47,500 nucleotides of DNA from Glandiceps talaboti (lineage: Eukaryota; Hemichordata; Enteropneusta; Spengelidae), in the NCBI RefSeq assembly GCF_964340395.1, contig NC_135551.1, positions 4,776,963-4,824,462 of the forward strand. The letters run 5' to 3'. Made by a program: the position numbers and the translations under genes. Under the pieces are notes generated by a model, which was not told the DNA's origin, ran no database searches, and saw only the letters and a program-made list of their open reading frames with translations. Shown here piece by piece: positions 17,733-33,332 of this stretch. The first letter of the stretch is position 1; every line of letters starts with the position of its first letter.

Positions 17733-20700
17733 GTAAGTAAAAATTAGCATTTGCTTGTGAAAATTGATCGAAGGCACACGATGAATAAGCTATGTTTTGT
17801 TTACACCGGTACGCATGCACCGTACCGGTTGTGTTGTGACTGACGAATCGACTCAGTGATTGCGTTCAGGCTTCATTTTTACCTCCATCTTCAAGATTTT
17901 TCCTTTCCTCTTTCAAAAATTCAAGTTTCACAGATATATTCCGTTGCTGTGTTCCCCGTTGTGGTTATTTCATTGCGTGTAACGCGATAACCGGGCGACC
18001 ATGCACGTTCCAGGGATTTGGGCGTAGGAAGTGACACGTTGTTGTCTAGTCTGTACGTTCAATATACCGGCATTTTGTTACAGAGGTCACTCCAATATGT
18101 TGCCACCCATTCGTTCATTGAAACCTATCATTGTATTATTTTCTGTTCATAGTTCGCATGATCATAGTTTGTCACAGGCTTTCGAACAAAATTTTCTCCG
18201 TTTCACGTAGGAATTACTCCAACATAATCGATTTTCCGCTTTATTTACATTTTGTAAAACGTACCGGCATTTTTACGCATGACAACATATCGCCGGGCAC
18301 ACTCTTAAAAAAAATCGAAGCAGCTTTTCTAAATGGTAAAATATCGTTTTTACTTATTTACAAAATGATTTCATGTAGCAAGTAAGACAGTAGCGGGAAA
18401 TAAGTTCAACATTCAAAACAAAATTGTTGTGTTGATGAAGGAAAAACGGCCTTAGCTACAAATGCCATCTGACTCGTGACTTGCCGGCACAGTGTCGCTG
18501 TCATTGCGTAAACGGAACCATAATGAGCTCGCAGTAAAAAATGGGAATGGTGCCAAAGTTTACACGTTTGAGTTATTTGAAGGTGACAAGACTGCCCCAC
18601 ATCCAATGCAATGTGTACTCTGTACAGGTCAAAGTCATCACTAAGGGTGAATGAAATAGATGTAAATCAACACTTTCATGCTGAAAGTGGTATAGAAATA
18701 CCTATATTATGCATTCACCTGAATCTCCAGACTCCAGGCCAATGCTCAAATTGATTGGTTTTACATTTGATATTCATGTATGTATTCGTTAGCATTCAGG
18801 ATACATGTATTACAGTTTGGATTGAATATGAAATATAAACTATCTGTCAATCATAGAGTGAAAACTTTATAAATGCAAGGTAATTTCACATTTATTACGT
18901 GATTATCTGTCTGCATAGGCAGACATTCTGGTATGTTGCCTTGGTAACCTCAGTTTAAGATGGGGCATAGGCATGGGATTATTTGATACTGGTATAGCAT
19001 TCTTAACTTCAAGGTTAGGTTTGGAGACTCCAGACAGCCTTCCTTGTGATTGTCTTTTTTCCCCTTCAAAATGAATTGTATCGGTTTCACACAATCACAG
19101 TTGTATTGAATTCATTGTGAAGTGCCATGGTCATATGTACCCTCCTTTGAAATTGTTGTGTACCATCCTTTGTCTGCCAAACTTTATACTAAAATGGAAA
19201 CATAGCCGGCAACGGTATTTTCTGAAATATCGTATATCCCTAATAACGTCATTATTTTGTATTATGATCATCCTAGACTAACATATTATCATCCTATAAT
19301 AGAATATTAGTTCACAAGTGACTGTGGATTAAACAGTTTTAGCGCATCACATTACCTAATTTGCATGACTCATGTATTGACTTCATATACATTTTCATAT
19401 ACACTAATTTCAATACTATTTGATTGTGAACTTCGTTTCTACAGTTTGTATTATGAAGTGAAATTTTCCAGTGAAAACTATATCTCTGGAAGGCACCTGG
19501 ACTCTGTATACTAGCATCTGCCACAGTGTTACATATCAATCAAAATGCTAATTTTAGTCCCAAAAGAGTCATGCTAAAAAAGAAGAAGACATAAACCCTT
19601 TGAAGCCAAATTTTGCCTTGTTTGCATGTCTGGTTTGCCAATCATAAAAACCAAACATGTCAATAAAGGTACTGTCATCATCATCGCATTCCTAATATTA
19701 CATGTAACACAAACTTAAAGTATATTATTAGTAGTACAAGTCGTCATGGCCCAGAGACTGGCTATATTACCTGTACTGAGTGTTGAGCAAAGACATGCTT
19801 CAGATTCTAACCCAATGGATAGCCTCTAAGACTACAAACAACGTAGTCCATCAATTTCTGTTCTTGATAATTCATATTCTTTGTATCTTGACAGCCTTGG
19901 CAGCCATAATAAAATACCCTATAACCTATAGCCATCTAGGTCTTGGTATTTATGGTTGTGGACATAATGTCTCCTAACTGTCTTAGCACAAAATGAAATA
20001 TAGCATATTAAGTCAACACAAGGTGGTGTGATTCTTGCACAGTACAATAGCATGATGAAAAACAAACAAGTGGCAATTTTTCACAACTGGTCTTATCCAG
20101 ATATGCAGTTTGGGTTATTAATGTATTTCTTGTTGTATCCATGGGAACTGATATAAGCATATCAAATGCTCACGAGATTATGTATGCATATACAGGCTGT
20201 GTGTACAAAAGAAAAGCAATCAAAACTGTAAAGCCTTGATGCAAATTGTATTTTATGTGTGTTATATAGTGTGATAGTTACTTAAGATATGAAAGGTGGT
20301 AACTTAGCATGAATTCCAAACTATTTATAGGAAATGAAATTTCATTATATTGCATTGATTCCATACTGTTTGGTTGTCTCAGAAGTAACTGCATTTACTA
20401 CATATCCGTTCTAGTACATGTAACTGTGGACCAACTTAGCTTAAAGAAGTAAAGTCAAGCTGTCTGGGGATTTTGAGTATCATTGATCATCTGTTGGGGG
20501 GGGGGGGGGGGGGGGGGAGGGCAATAGTCAAATCCCCATATGACTTGATTCTAGACCAGGATAGGTACACATTTGTATTCAAGCTAGGGAGGTTAGGGTT
20601 AGGCTAGAGATGCACTGAGACCCCCTATCTTAAACCTAATTTGCTGCAGTACACAGCTCTACATGTTTCACCCAATGCTTTAATTTGTATGTAAACAAGA

Positions 20701-23700
20701 GAGTTGATACTGAAATATAATGTCTGACAAGGCAGTTCCATACATAGTAGTTAACTTGTGAAGAGCTACTAAGGTAAAGGTAGCCAGAGACTTTTTGACT
20801 TTTAATCTAAAGATCCTCTGTAATGTGAAAACCAACGATGGAGAGAGGTCATAAAGCACTGTCGTTATTTTGCAGTGACAAGGAAGAAATAACAGCTCTG
20901 GTTTGCAAGAATGTAGAAAACGAGCCCAATGTATAGCGACAGTGCCAACTATATATAAGAGGAGAGGATGATTATAGTTACATGTACACAATGATAAATC
21001 TTGCAGTTGAATCATAACTTAAAAGTTAATGAGTGGTCACTGTAGTGTAGATACAATGATACAATGACAAACCAGTGTACATTGTCTGAATTTTGAAATG
21101 CACTTAGGTTATATATTAATCAATAGAGTCTATATGATTTAAACGCTTACTAAGGGTAAACATATCCTTCACCTCTCACATTAGTAGTGATATGATGAAA
21201 TTGTTTGTGAACCCCTGATATCCGTTCTCTAACTAACCCAGAGACTTGTCTTGGTGTTAGTTACCATCTCAGGAAGCTCTCTGAATACCTAACCCAGAGA
21301 CATGTCTGGCTGTTACTATCTCAAGAAGCTCTCATTTTGGAGAGCTTCTTGAGATAGTATAACCTGGACTGTAGGCTTGTAGTTGATATGGATTATTACC
21401 CACAACTCAGTCACAATTGAGTTAGCTGTGGGTAGTAGCCCAAATCAACTCAACGCCTAGACTCAGTCTCACCTAGAGACAGATATATATTAACACCAAG
21501 AGATCAAGTGTCTGGGCTATATACCATGCTATAGGCAAAGTAATTGCATTTAATGAGTAATTATACTGAATTTATTTTAATACTTATTTATTTTCCCATC
21601 AACGGTACTGTAAGGCAGCCACTTATAAATTAAAGATCAGATTAAATAATTCTATACAGTTTATGAATTATTGTGGAAAAGACACAATAGGGATGAAAGA
21701 AGGACTGGACAAAAAGCAATACATTTATAATTCAAAAAAGGATAAATTAATTAAATACTTAAAATACTTGATGGGTAAATTAACATTAGAAATATCAAAT
21801 ACGCTTCCACTTCTATTTACTGTACAGAATTAAATAGTACTGTATTTAAAGTAGTGGCCAAATGCATGAATGGATGAGAATTGGGTATTATCCTATGTGA
21901 AAAAAACCAATGTGAAATGAGATATACCAAGTCCTTGTTTGTAAGTTATTGTAACTCAATAAATTGCAAAAAGATACATAGAGTGTAAACAGTTTGTTAT
22001 TGTACTTATATCGGTAATAGCAAACATTTTAGACATCTAAAAAAAAAAATTCTCCAATATACTGAGTCACAAACAAGGACTTGATATAGCTTATTTCACT
22101 TTATTTTTTCAAGTAGAAAAAGAAAATAAAGTTGTTTTATCAATTAGAAAGCCAAAATAAATACCCCAATTCTCATCCATATGGCCATTTTAATTCTCAA
22201 TACCTTTAATAGCATTTTACCTCATGCTAGAGGGTCAAAATAGAACATGGTTGACTTATTTTCATGCGTTCTTATAGTATTAGTAATGCATGTGAAGCGT
22301 GTGGAACGGAAGTTATGTTGTCGACCAAGGGATGGAATGTTCATTATTTTTATGATTCGTCTAGACAGTAATATTTTATTTCAGGTTCTGATAATTAATA
22401 TTTGACTAAAACCTTACTATTTGTGTGACATCAGCTCAGCTAATGTGATGTATGGCATATCTAGTAATGTTCTGTGTCTGCCAGGGTGACAGGGCAGACA
22501 GAAACCATGAATGAGTTTAAAAGTCAGATGAATCAAAAAGAGAGAAAACAGACATTTACGTACTAAAAGACCCCCAAAGTAATCGCAAAATTATCTACAT
22601 ACTCAAAGGTTATAACTTCTTGATTAATTAATATAATTTATTATAATTACAATTTCCAATTTCCAAATTAAACTTTTAATTGTGTCCAAAAGTGGGTAAA
22701 TTTCCATCATTTTTCCAATATTGCAGTCACCGAGGTACAAAAAAATCTAGAACGAAACAAAGTACATTAAATAGTTCATGAGAGGTCAGCGTTATAAATA
22801 AGATTTGTCTGTCTGACAGTATGGTAAAATCACAACAGAAGGATCACAAATATCTAATTTCTATTGAAACCATGTGATGACTGGTATCAGGTGTCTGACT
22901 GTATACTAATCCCTCTGTCTACATCACGGATTCCATTTGCACTGTGTAATAAATTTTATCAGAATTATATCTTGTGTTTTAAAATCACTCAAAACACTTC
23001 AAATAAATAATTATTTGGTTTTAATTTTATAAAATATTTATTCTCAATTTTTGTTTTAAATCTCTCAGAACACTAATAATAATTTTATTGTAGGAATTAT
23101 TTATTTACAAACTTTTTTATTTGACATGACATAAAATACTGTTTAATAAGTGTCTGTTGTACATTGTAGAAAATCAAATTTTTTTTTGGACATGACTCAA
23201 AATGCTGTCTATTTCAGTTACCATAGGCTGTCTTAGTATTTGGTTTAAATTGTTAGTCAGTAGATAAGTATGAAAAAAGTTGAATCTAAAGTCTTGACCG
23301 TATAAGTTACGTTTTTAGCATTAATAATATCACTAATCAATAAAAATATTAAAGATCGAATACCAGTGGGAAAATGATGCACTTTGATATTCAATAGTGG
23401 CTCATATTTAATATTTTATAGTGCATGTATGTTAGTTTGTCAGTCTGTCTTTTCGTACTTTCAATGAAGTTTTGAGGAAAAAGATTATCATTTTTTTAGA
23501 CAGTGTTTATCATGTACCCGGTACTCCTATCATTTCAATTATTGTGTCAAATATGGTTTCATCTCAGAGTATGTTGTGGAATGTTTGATGTAAAAGGATT
23601 TTTTTTTTAACTCCCTCTATTGTATATATATTTTCCCCACTATCTCTTAATTCCGTATATGGATATTTTTTGTCTGAAGTAAACGTAAAGAATAGTCCAG

Positions 23701-26700
23701 CGATGTGATTATGACAATCTCAGCCTCCTTAAAGTGAACTTTGGTATATAGTGAGCAATTGTATTGTTGTAACATTTTTAAATATTGGAAAATTTACTAA
23801 TACAGGTGTTTTAAGATCATGTATGGAAATTAAATACATATTTGCACCTTACTTTTTTTTTTGACTGACATTTACTAAGGTATTTAACACTTCACAAGTT
23901 AACAAATTAAGTTTATATATTTTCCTACTAAAGATACAGAAGTAAATTTTACATGTTTAGAGTTATTGTTAATTTGACTGAAAATAAGTCTTTTTGTGTT
24001 CTAACCTATCATTTCCTAACTGGACAATATTATCATACAATTAACAAGTCAAATTTATATTTTGTAATAAAATTTCAAGATATTCATCTATATTTTAATT
24101 CTCCTGGTGATCTATAAAGTAAAAAAAAATGAAGATCACTTCTAATATTAAGAAATAGTGTTTAAAACATTTTAAAAATAAGTAAATGTACAAAATTTAT
24201 TTATAAATAGTAATTAAAATTTAATTAAAAATAGTAATTAGATTGAAAATTTAGGTTGTACAAAATTTAATTAAAAAAATTTAGTAATTAGATTGGAAAG
24301 TTCGATTTATAGAAACTTGATAAATTTATATGCTTAAATTACTAAACTTTATTCAAGGATTAGACCTATAAAAATATAAAATATTGCAAAGTAGTTATTG
24401 ATAGATAGAGATACTGATGGTGGCTTTTATTGACTGGCTATTTATAGAAATGTTTTATAATTTTAGTACACAGCATATGAATGAACTGATACAATATGCT
24501 ATACCCATATTATCATCAATAAAAAAGGGTGGACAGCTATCCGTAACCACATATATGTACCGTGTTTGAAGGCAAGTGGATAGATATATATCAACTCAAG
24601 TTGTAGTATTTAATGTAAAAAACAAACTAATCAAAAAACAAACAAACTGACCAAAAAACAAACAAACAAACAAACAAACAAACAAACATTTACTTCATAA
24701 ATAAGGTTGTTTGTAGCTAGAGATATGAAGGTAACATAAAAATGTACTGATTTGAAGTAACTGACAGTGTACACTCACAGCCTAGGCAATGGGGGATTTT
24801 GAATTTTGATTTCCCTATCTGTTGGGGAAATGATGAATTCAAAACCCCCAGCCGCATGGATTCCAGGCTAACAGCAGAAATATTAAATTAAATAATGGCA
24901 AATTATCTAAATTTATCAAATTAATTATAAGAAATTGAACATAATGAAATGATCAAGTGTTTGAGTAGCACAGAGTAGCGTTCTAGATTATCATATATTC
25001 ATATTGGAATAATTTAATTCAGGAAATCGATAATCAAAATACAACTTAATATGTTGTGTTCTTTGAATGTGTGTACTCCTGAATGTATTGTGTTTAGCAC
25101 ACCTGGGTCCCCTAATTTAGAGATATCAAATTAACTTCAATGTTGTAATACATATGTATGATATTGTGGTGTTACTATGTTAGTGACTCAGCCATCCTAT
25201 CTGAGAGTGATGAATCATAGCCCCTATCTGGTTTCCATTGCACACCAACACCAGAATACACACCATGCTACTATTGCTAGACGTGATACACATGCTGAAA
25301 TCAGGCATGTAGTAGGACACATCTGATATTTATAATTACTTGCATGGCTTTATACAACCATCATCAAATAACAAAGCTTCATAGAATGCAGGAAGCCTTT
25401 GAATTCAGATTAGCATAAGAATCAAAAGTATTAAATAAATCTGTTGATATGGGTTATTACTCTACATAAAAAATCAGTGAGATTCCTGCTCCTATAACTT
25501 ATAAGAAAGTATTCAATACAGAAATTTGTTGATACGATTATTTACCCTACCTAAAAAGTCATTCATCATCAAGAATATATACACTGTGTCTCCTACTCAA
25601 TGTTGTAGTCTCAATAGTCTAGAATAATATATTTCTGTGATTTTACCTCTCGTTTTTCCCAACCACGCCTAGCATTTTGGTAGTAGCTGTTTATTGAAAC
25701 CTAAAATTAGATTATGATTTCCTGCCGTAATGATTGATATGGTAATCATGTTTGATATTGCATTGCTCAACCCTCTGAGTTAGTTCTTATCATGTGGTCA
25801 CTCTATTGATGTTATTTTACACTGGGAAAAAATTTAAAACCCAATATGAAATTTGTGACTGATTTCTAGCCAAAGATAAGTAATTTGCCACTAGCGAAAT
25901 GCCAGGCAGGGGTAGTAGGGGAAAGTTTGAGAGCAATTAATTATCCCCACCTGGCTGGATGCGAAGCTATATAGTATGTATCTGGTAATTGGTTGCTAGC
26001 TTTTCCCTGGTATTGGGATAGAAACGATTCCTGAAGATCATCTAGCAGTGATACCTATCCTAGTCTGGATGCCAACGTGGTCTCTAATCACCCCCTCCCC
26101 CCAAAAAAAACCCCAGAAACCTGAATGATTCCATGAAGTAAACTGTACACCTATCCCTTTTCAGTGTCTAGCATTTCTAATTGTGCCACAATCAGTGACC
26201 GTACTAGGACAGCAGACATACTGTTCTAATTTGCATACTACACAAGGTCACTAAATGATAGTAAATCACATGACTATTACATTACATATTCACATCTCAT
26301 TCTCTTGTCTAGCCAATTATTCATATTGTGTAAGTTCAGTCCAGTGATAGAGTGTCGACATGTGTACCCAACCATTCATACTGCGTAAGTTCAGTGAACT
26401 CATAGTGACCTACAAGGTAAATGTGGCTGTAACAGTTTCCTATCCATCTATAATAACTAGGGGGTCACTAACAAGTGAAGGATGTATGTATACCATCATC
26501 CTCCAATGCACAAAAACTGTAATATGTGTTTCCATAGTGACATCAGAGGAAAGTGTACATTTGGGTGCCTATAAATTATATCGCACCACTTTCTGACCAA
26601 GTACCAGCCATCACTACGGTGTCTGTCTTTATTAAAGGACAGTGGTGGCTCTGAATGAAACCATAGACACTGGCAGGGCCCTGGACTGAAACTCTCCAAT

Positions 26701-29700
26701 GTCTATGATGAACTTAAGATACTAAATCACCTCTGTCAGGATTAACACAGTGATAAGCAGGAGCTCAGGATTAACACAGTGATTAGCAGAAGCTCAGGAT
26801 TACAGGATAAATAAAAGCATAGCATTAATTCCGGATTAGAAGATCTGAGCTAAAACAGGATTAGTCCCAGTAGCACGCTGGATAGAGCACCTGGCAAGTG
26901 ATATATCTTGTATGTGTGAATAGAATAATACTATCCAATGTGTAGGAATCATCCACAGACTTGTCTTGGTGATACCACACTCCAAGACAAGTCTATATGG
27001 GCTATAGGATTAACTGAAGTTTAGGATCAATACTGGATTAGTATTAGATCGTGGTATTCTTGGTATTCTCAAAGTACATCCATCATTGTAGCAGGACATC
27101 CATCTTGTAACTATAGCAACTAAGGGGGTCATCAACAAGTGAAGGACGAATAGGTTTCTAATCATCATCCTTCAGTGCACAAGAAAACTGTACAATGTGT
27201 CGTTGTGTTTCTACAACAACATGAGAGGAAAGTGTATGTTTCATAACTCAGAGCCTGTGTGCAGCTGTACAAATATATGTACTCATACAATGCAGGTGAT
27301 TCAATACTGTTTTGTCGGTACGATATTATTAAGTACAAATATGTCATCATGTCTAACAAAACAAAACAAAACAGTTTCAAAAAAAATCTCCAGTTGTAAT
27401 GCTTTCTAATTCTATTGTAAGACAGTATTCAGTGTTTTAGTCTAGTTCCTATATGACGCGTTATGATTACTACAATCATCTCCACTCATGTACGGGGAAG
27501 TCCTTACTCTAAGTCTAACACAGAAATCTGTGCTAACCCCCCCCCCCCCCCCCCTGCATTCATATAAACAATATGATGTTATCGCATCCCCACATGATTT
27601 TAGTTTCAGACTGGAGAGGTGGAGTTCAGTTAATGAGCAATTGTCTAAAAGAACTAACCAATTGCAACTGCCTGTCTATTTGTGATGAATTACAACTGAC
27701 ACTGACAGGCGTCATGTACCCTTCGCGCAGCGAGGGTAGCACAGATTTCTGTGCTAGAATAAGGACTTTCCCTATATGTGAGTGGAGATGATAGTAGTAA
27801 TCATAACACGTATAGGAACTAGACTATCAGTGTTTTGGCTTAGTTTGAGCTATGGTAATTGGGGGAGGGAGAGGGGAGGGGAAAGGGGAGGAATGTAGCA
27901 GCCTTGAGACTTGCCAATTATACATCTTATCTACATCATTTGCCATATCAATCAGACTTATGATAGCCAAGTCTCTGGACAAAAAATCAGTCAAAAAGTG
28001 CTAAATGATAAAAATAAATGACTGTGTGTGTTTATAACACCATGGTTCTCAACCAAAATGATGGTACTATGATCTTATTACAGGGATTATTATTATTAGG
28101 CCAAATAAAAAAAAATAGTGTGTTTCTAATAACCCAACTGACCCCTAGTTTAAGGTACCAATCCTAAACATTTTTATACGCAGAAAGATAAAATTACGAA
28201 AATTTAATTCTATTTTCATGTAAATTTTCTGAGTACCTTTGTTTACTTTTTGTAAAATCACATTCCAGAGAGAAACGATGTCATATCAGCCTATAACAAT
28301 ACAGTCTACATATTGTGTTTGTCTACTTCTGAATCTCATAATTGTCTTCATTTACTTCTTTTACACCTCATCAACTGTTACAGAAGTATTGTGACCAACA
28401 AGTATCTTGTCTTTGGGTCGAAGTAATTTAAAAAAAACAAACAATGTAAAATGAAATAAAAACTTGATCTACCTACTCTATTTTCTGAAGTCATGTAATC
28501 AGAAGTAAAATAATTTTTTATTATATATTCCTGAGTTTATGATAATAGAGAATGTGTGTAAGATTCGATCAGTAGACATGCTAGGACAACACAGGTACTC
28601 ACATCAACTATTATAGGTTATAATATTTTCAAAAACATATCATGATATTATGCCAAAATTTCACAAAACAATAATAATGTGAGTTATTCCTGAACTTAGT
28701 TTGCATTTTATTCAAAACAAATCAGAATAAATATCAATAAATAAATGGATATGAGAGACTATGGTATCACTTGCAACCTACAGATATATGACCTTTGACC
28801 CATGGGTAGAGGGCTAATATATTAATAAATGAAACCATGTGGGTTAAAGTTTAAAGTGTGGTAGTTTCATACCAAACATATTTTATTAATATACCAGATT
28901 ATGATAAGAGGTGTAAATTTACATTTGTGTTGGAATCATACCACATCCTGTATGGCTAGCAGTAGTCAGAGATGGATGAGAGAACAGCTGCTGGTACTAG
29001 ATAAAGTTAAAAACTGAAGGTCATTTTTGAGTTAGAGGGAGGAACCCTGCTATCAATCACACTAGAAGTGAATTGCCTGGCATGAGATCGCTGTCCTTGA
29101 TCTAAATATTACATGTACTATATTTGTGATGTCAGTGAGGGAAATGTCAATAGGGACACCACTTGAAATAAAAAAAATGTAAAAGTCAATTAATGCAATA
29201 TGTTTAATCTTCATGATGTGGACATTCTCTATGTGATTACCATTTCACAGAATAGCAGAAAAAAAGAGTTTGCTGTTGTCTGATTTCATATCATGACTGA
29301 TAGTTTTAGAATACTATACATGAGATGTCTACTGTGAGATTACTGCTTTGTTTAAGAGAGTGATAATGCCATGGAATCACAGATAGCTATGGTGAAGTGA
29401 ACAGAGAACATGTTATGATCTGCAAATTATGACGACGGGTAGAGGGTAGGCTAATTCCTAGTAGACATGTATACAGTATGGCTACGATTTACACCTCCAC
29501 TCACTCTGTGGTTAAGTTAGAAACCACATTGCCATACAGACTACAATGTAGGTAGAGAGGTATAAGGTAGGGAGGATGATGGGGAAGGGGTACCTACTAG
29601 GCCATAGTCAAGCACTTGCAATATAACGGTATTTCTAGATGAGTCATCATGTACAGGATAATGAGACAGTCATTTTGGAATGTTCAATATGATTCTTGGA

Positions 29701-32700
29701 ATTATTTTTTCAAGAACTTTAGTCATTTATTGGGAATCTCACTACTCTATTTCCTGACAACCATGTTCCGACTTACACTAGGTAATGTGTGAAGATAACT
29801 TAGTGTAGTGTAAATCGGAACACGGTCATCAGGAACTAGACTGTAAGGACATCTAGAAACCATATCCTGTCTTTTAGGGAAATGAAAGTAATAATATGCG
29901 ATGCGGATAACAGGCCAATCTGTTCTACTGTCACATGAAAAAATGAATAACCTACATGATGTGTGATGTAAAATTTAGGACAGTGTACATGTAAATAATG
30001 AATGTTATATTTTTGTTAACCCAGAACTCCCAGGGCATCATGTTTTACACATAGATCAAGCCAGCATGTATTTGTACCCAGCGTTTTGAATGTCTGTTTA
30101 CACTTGTGGCAGACTCCCAAACATAACAAGGCAGGATATTATGATAGTATACATACACAGTTGTCTATATTTATAAACGTGGCAGTTAGACTCATCAATG
30201 ACATGTGTACTTGTAAGTTTCTAGGGTTGCCACATGTGTCAATAGATAATGACATACTCTGATATTTAAAGTTTGTTATTTTTCTACATCTGCTTATTCA
30301 TAAATTTAAGTTTTCATTTCCAATTTCATCATAAAGAAATTAAAATGATAATAATCCAGTTCAGTGTATAAAATTATTATAGTATTTTATAAAGTCGCTG
30401 TGGAGTAACCGACTCACAAAATAGTTTGATGTCTTCAATAGACTAAGACATTCATGCCATGCTATTAGTGTGCCAGCACTAATCTTTTGTGTGGTTAAGA
30501 AGCCCGATACTATAGAGCTGAACAACACAACATATCTTACAGTGTATTATATTCAAGTGTGCAAATGATGATTTCTTAATTGATTATTTTTTAATTTAAA
30601 TTAATTTAAATTTCATGTATTAACTGTAGCTATACTTATATCTATTGGTAAGACTGTAATGTCTTAATTTACTGAATTAACTTTTTATTGATAAATTAAT
30701 ATTAATTTCGTTAAACTTTAGTATAAAAATACAATCATGTTCATGCAGTAAAACGTTGCCAACCCTTGTTGATTGTCATGTACTCAAACGTGTCTTTACA
30801 CAAACATTTAAGCAAATGTAGAAATTGTGGAAGGTTTTAAAGTACTTTCACTGAAAATCTTTTTAAATAAAAACACAAAACAAAACAAGGACACTTAATT
30901 TAATGTTACCAAGGTAAGTTTTTTGCCATGTAATCAAATATGTGTATCTACACAATTGAAAAGTACATGTAGAAATGGGGTCATACCCTGGGTCATACAA
31001 TGAAAAGATGATGTGCTGTTAAGATGTGGGTTTAGACTTCTACAAATACTTCACATAGTTTGTCTCCAAGAATGTAGGTGTGGTCATGTCAGTGTCTAGG
31101 GGTACTACGATTCACATGGACTGCATACAGTGTTGATGAATGGGTATACAAGGGTGACTGTTGTTATATCTGTGTTTCTCATTGTAACACTGTACAAATG
31201 ATGGATCAGTGGGTCAGTCAAAAAAATAACTAAATGAAAAGCAAATTTTTGCTGAGAATTTGGTGATGATTTAATTACTAAAGATGAACAATGTGCTCCT
31301 ACATTTCAACAATGAATGGTAATTTTAGGCCAGAAATGCACTTGTGGTGTTGCTGTCTTACTGAATACTGTCATCATATTTGATGAGTTCTGGCTGCAGG
31401 TACAAATGTAGTCTGGATGCCAACATGGTTTCTAACTAAACCTGTGAGTGGAGGAGTAAAGCATAAAGGGTAACGATACTGTATACAAACTAGACTAGGC
31501 TGCAGGTGTTCATTTATACATGATTGTATATTTTGTTGGAAGGGAATAATATGGGATTTGTTGGGTCATGAGAAATATAGAAGTTCAAACTAAAAACATG
31601 TACTGGACTACAGTAAAATTGGTAACTAGTCTATAAGTTACAGAGAGTTAAAAAAAATTACAGAATTCTTTGATGTTGAAATGAAAGTAACTATAGTGTA
31701 TCATGACATCAAAAATGCAAGGAATCGTGTACAACTTCTGCCATGGTTGGTAATATGATATGGTTCTAGTCTTTCATATGTTAGCTGCACAAGTTTTGAA
31801 AGGCATTTAGAGACAGGATGTTTCTTTTGTTTTGTGATTATCTCTGTCAATGAGAAGGAATGTAATGAGTTTCTCTTGTAACAATGTGAAGGGGAAGTCT
31901 TAGATTACCATATTGTCTATGTTATTAATAGTTGTAAAAAATGAGGAACTAGTTAGAACTTTCAGCTTCCTCCTCAGTATATGGAAACTGTAAAAAAAAA
32001 AATTAACAAAATGTAGTAAATAAACTAATGGGAAGTTCATAAAGAAAATTACTATTATTGCATTGGCCTATGCCCATATAGTATTGTTGCTAATGTTTGC
32101 GGTAACAGAAAGGGAAAATTTGTACAGATTTCCATGAATTATAAGGACTAACCATGCTTTTGGTGAGGAATGATACCTTGGAAACTCTGGTAGATTTTAC
32201 CTACTAACTAGGGGGGGGGGGGGGGGGGGGTATCTAACAATAAATACAACACAGTTTTGTATTACTTTTGAATTGTAATACCATGCCACACTCTCTGATA
32301 GTGTGAGTTGAGTAATAAAAGAATGGAATAAACTATTTCATCTATGAATTTTAACTAACAAATGTATGTACAAGACTGGCTTTTGTACATGTATAGATAA
32401 ATTCTTTACATATTTTACCTCATGCTAGAGGGTGAAAATAGAACAAGAAGGTTGTAATCTTCATGTCTATATAATAGTAATACAGACATTGTACACTCTG
32501 TGTAACACGGAGTGGAAGTCATGATTGTTGACCAAACAAAATAGTTCCTATACAACGCATTACAATTACTACGATCATCTCCACTCATGTATATAGGCAA
32601 AGTCGTTATTCTAATACAGAAATCTGTGCTACTCCCGAGTTCGTTCATATAAATTATAAATTTGATGACGTTATTGCATCCCCACATGATTTTAGTTTCA

Positions 32701-33285
32701 GACTGGAGAGGTAGAGTTTGGTTAATGAGCAATTGTCTAAAGGAACTAACCAATTGCAAATGCCTGTCAGTTTGTGATGAATTACAACTGATATGCGTCC
32801 TGTACCCTTTCCCTTTACCCTTTAGGGGTAGCACAGATTTCTGTGTCAGTATAAGGACTTTCCCTATACATGAGTTGAGATGATGGTAGTAATTGAAATG
32901 CATCATATAGGAACTCTACTAAAACATTTGAAAGTGTTTTTTTCAAGGAATGAAAATTGTAGTATTTAGTATTTTGTGTGATTTCTTTCCAGAAATCTTT
33001 TTTGGCTGAAGATCCAGCTCAGAACAAAGAACATGTTAATTTCAATCAATTGTAAATGTAACATGTATATAATATATAATTTTATGTCAATATTTTGTTC
33101 TATTTGCTTCCAGAATTAACTGAAGATCCAGCTCAGACTCAAGAACCATTGTTAGAAGGTGTCACATTCTATGTCAAGTACCTTGGCATGTGTTTAGTCG
33201 ACAAACCAAATGATGAAGCAACGACAGCAGAAGCTGTCAAAAAAATTGTATCTCAGGTTAGTAAACAACAACAACAACAACAACA

Positions 33286-33332
<47 letters not shown>

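Larger units (their letters stand above)
17733..33113 (+). other. ARH-like intron 1 (15.4 kb), no coding content seen
   Basis: No open frame here has recognisable homology or splice context. The intron holds hairpins, two family-1 elements, a family-2 element, homopolymer runs and long AT-rich stretches (especially 22.9-25.0 kb). Large first introns are common sites for enhancers, but I can point to none by sequence alone. Confidence 0.8.

Noticed and set aside
20680-21015. 111-codon minus-strand frame inside ARH-like intron 1
   Set aside because: No similarity to a known family and no supporting splice signals; length is compatible with chance.
32415-32906. 163-codon open frame on the minus strand
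   Set aside because: Lies almost wholly inside the family-1 inverted-repeat element and has no transposase motif.
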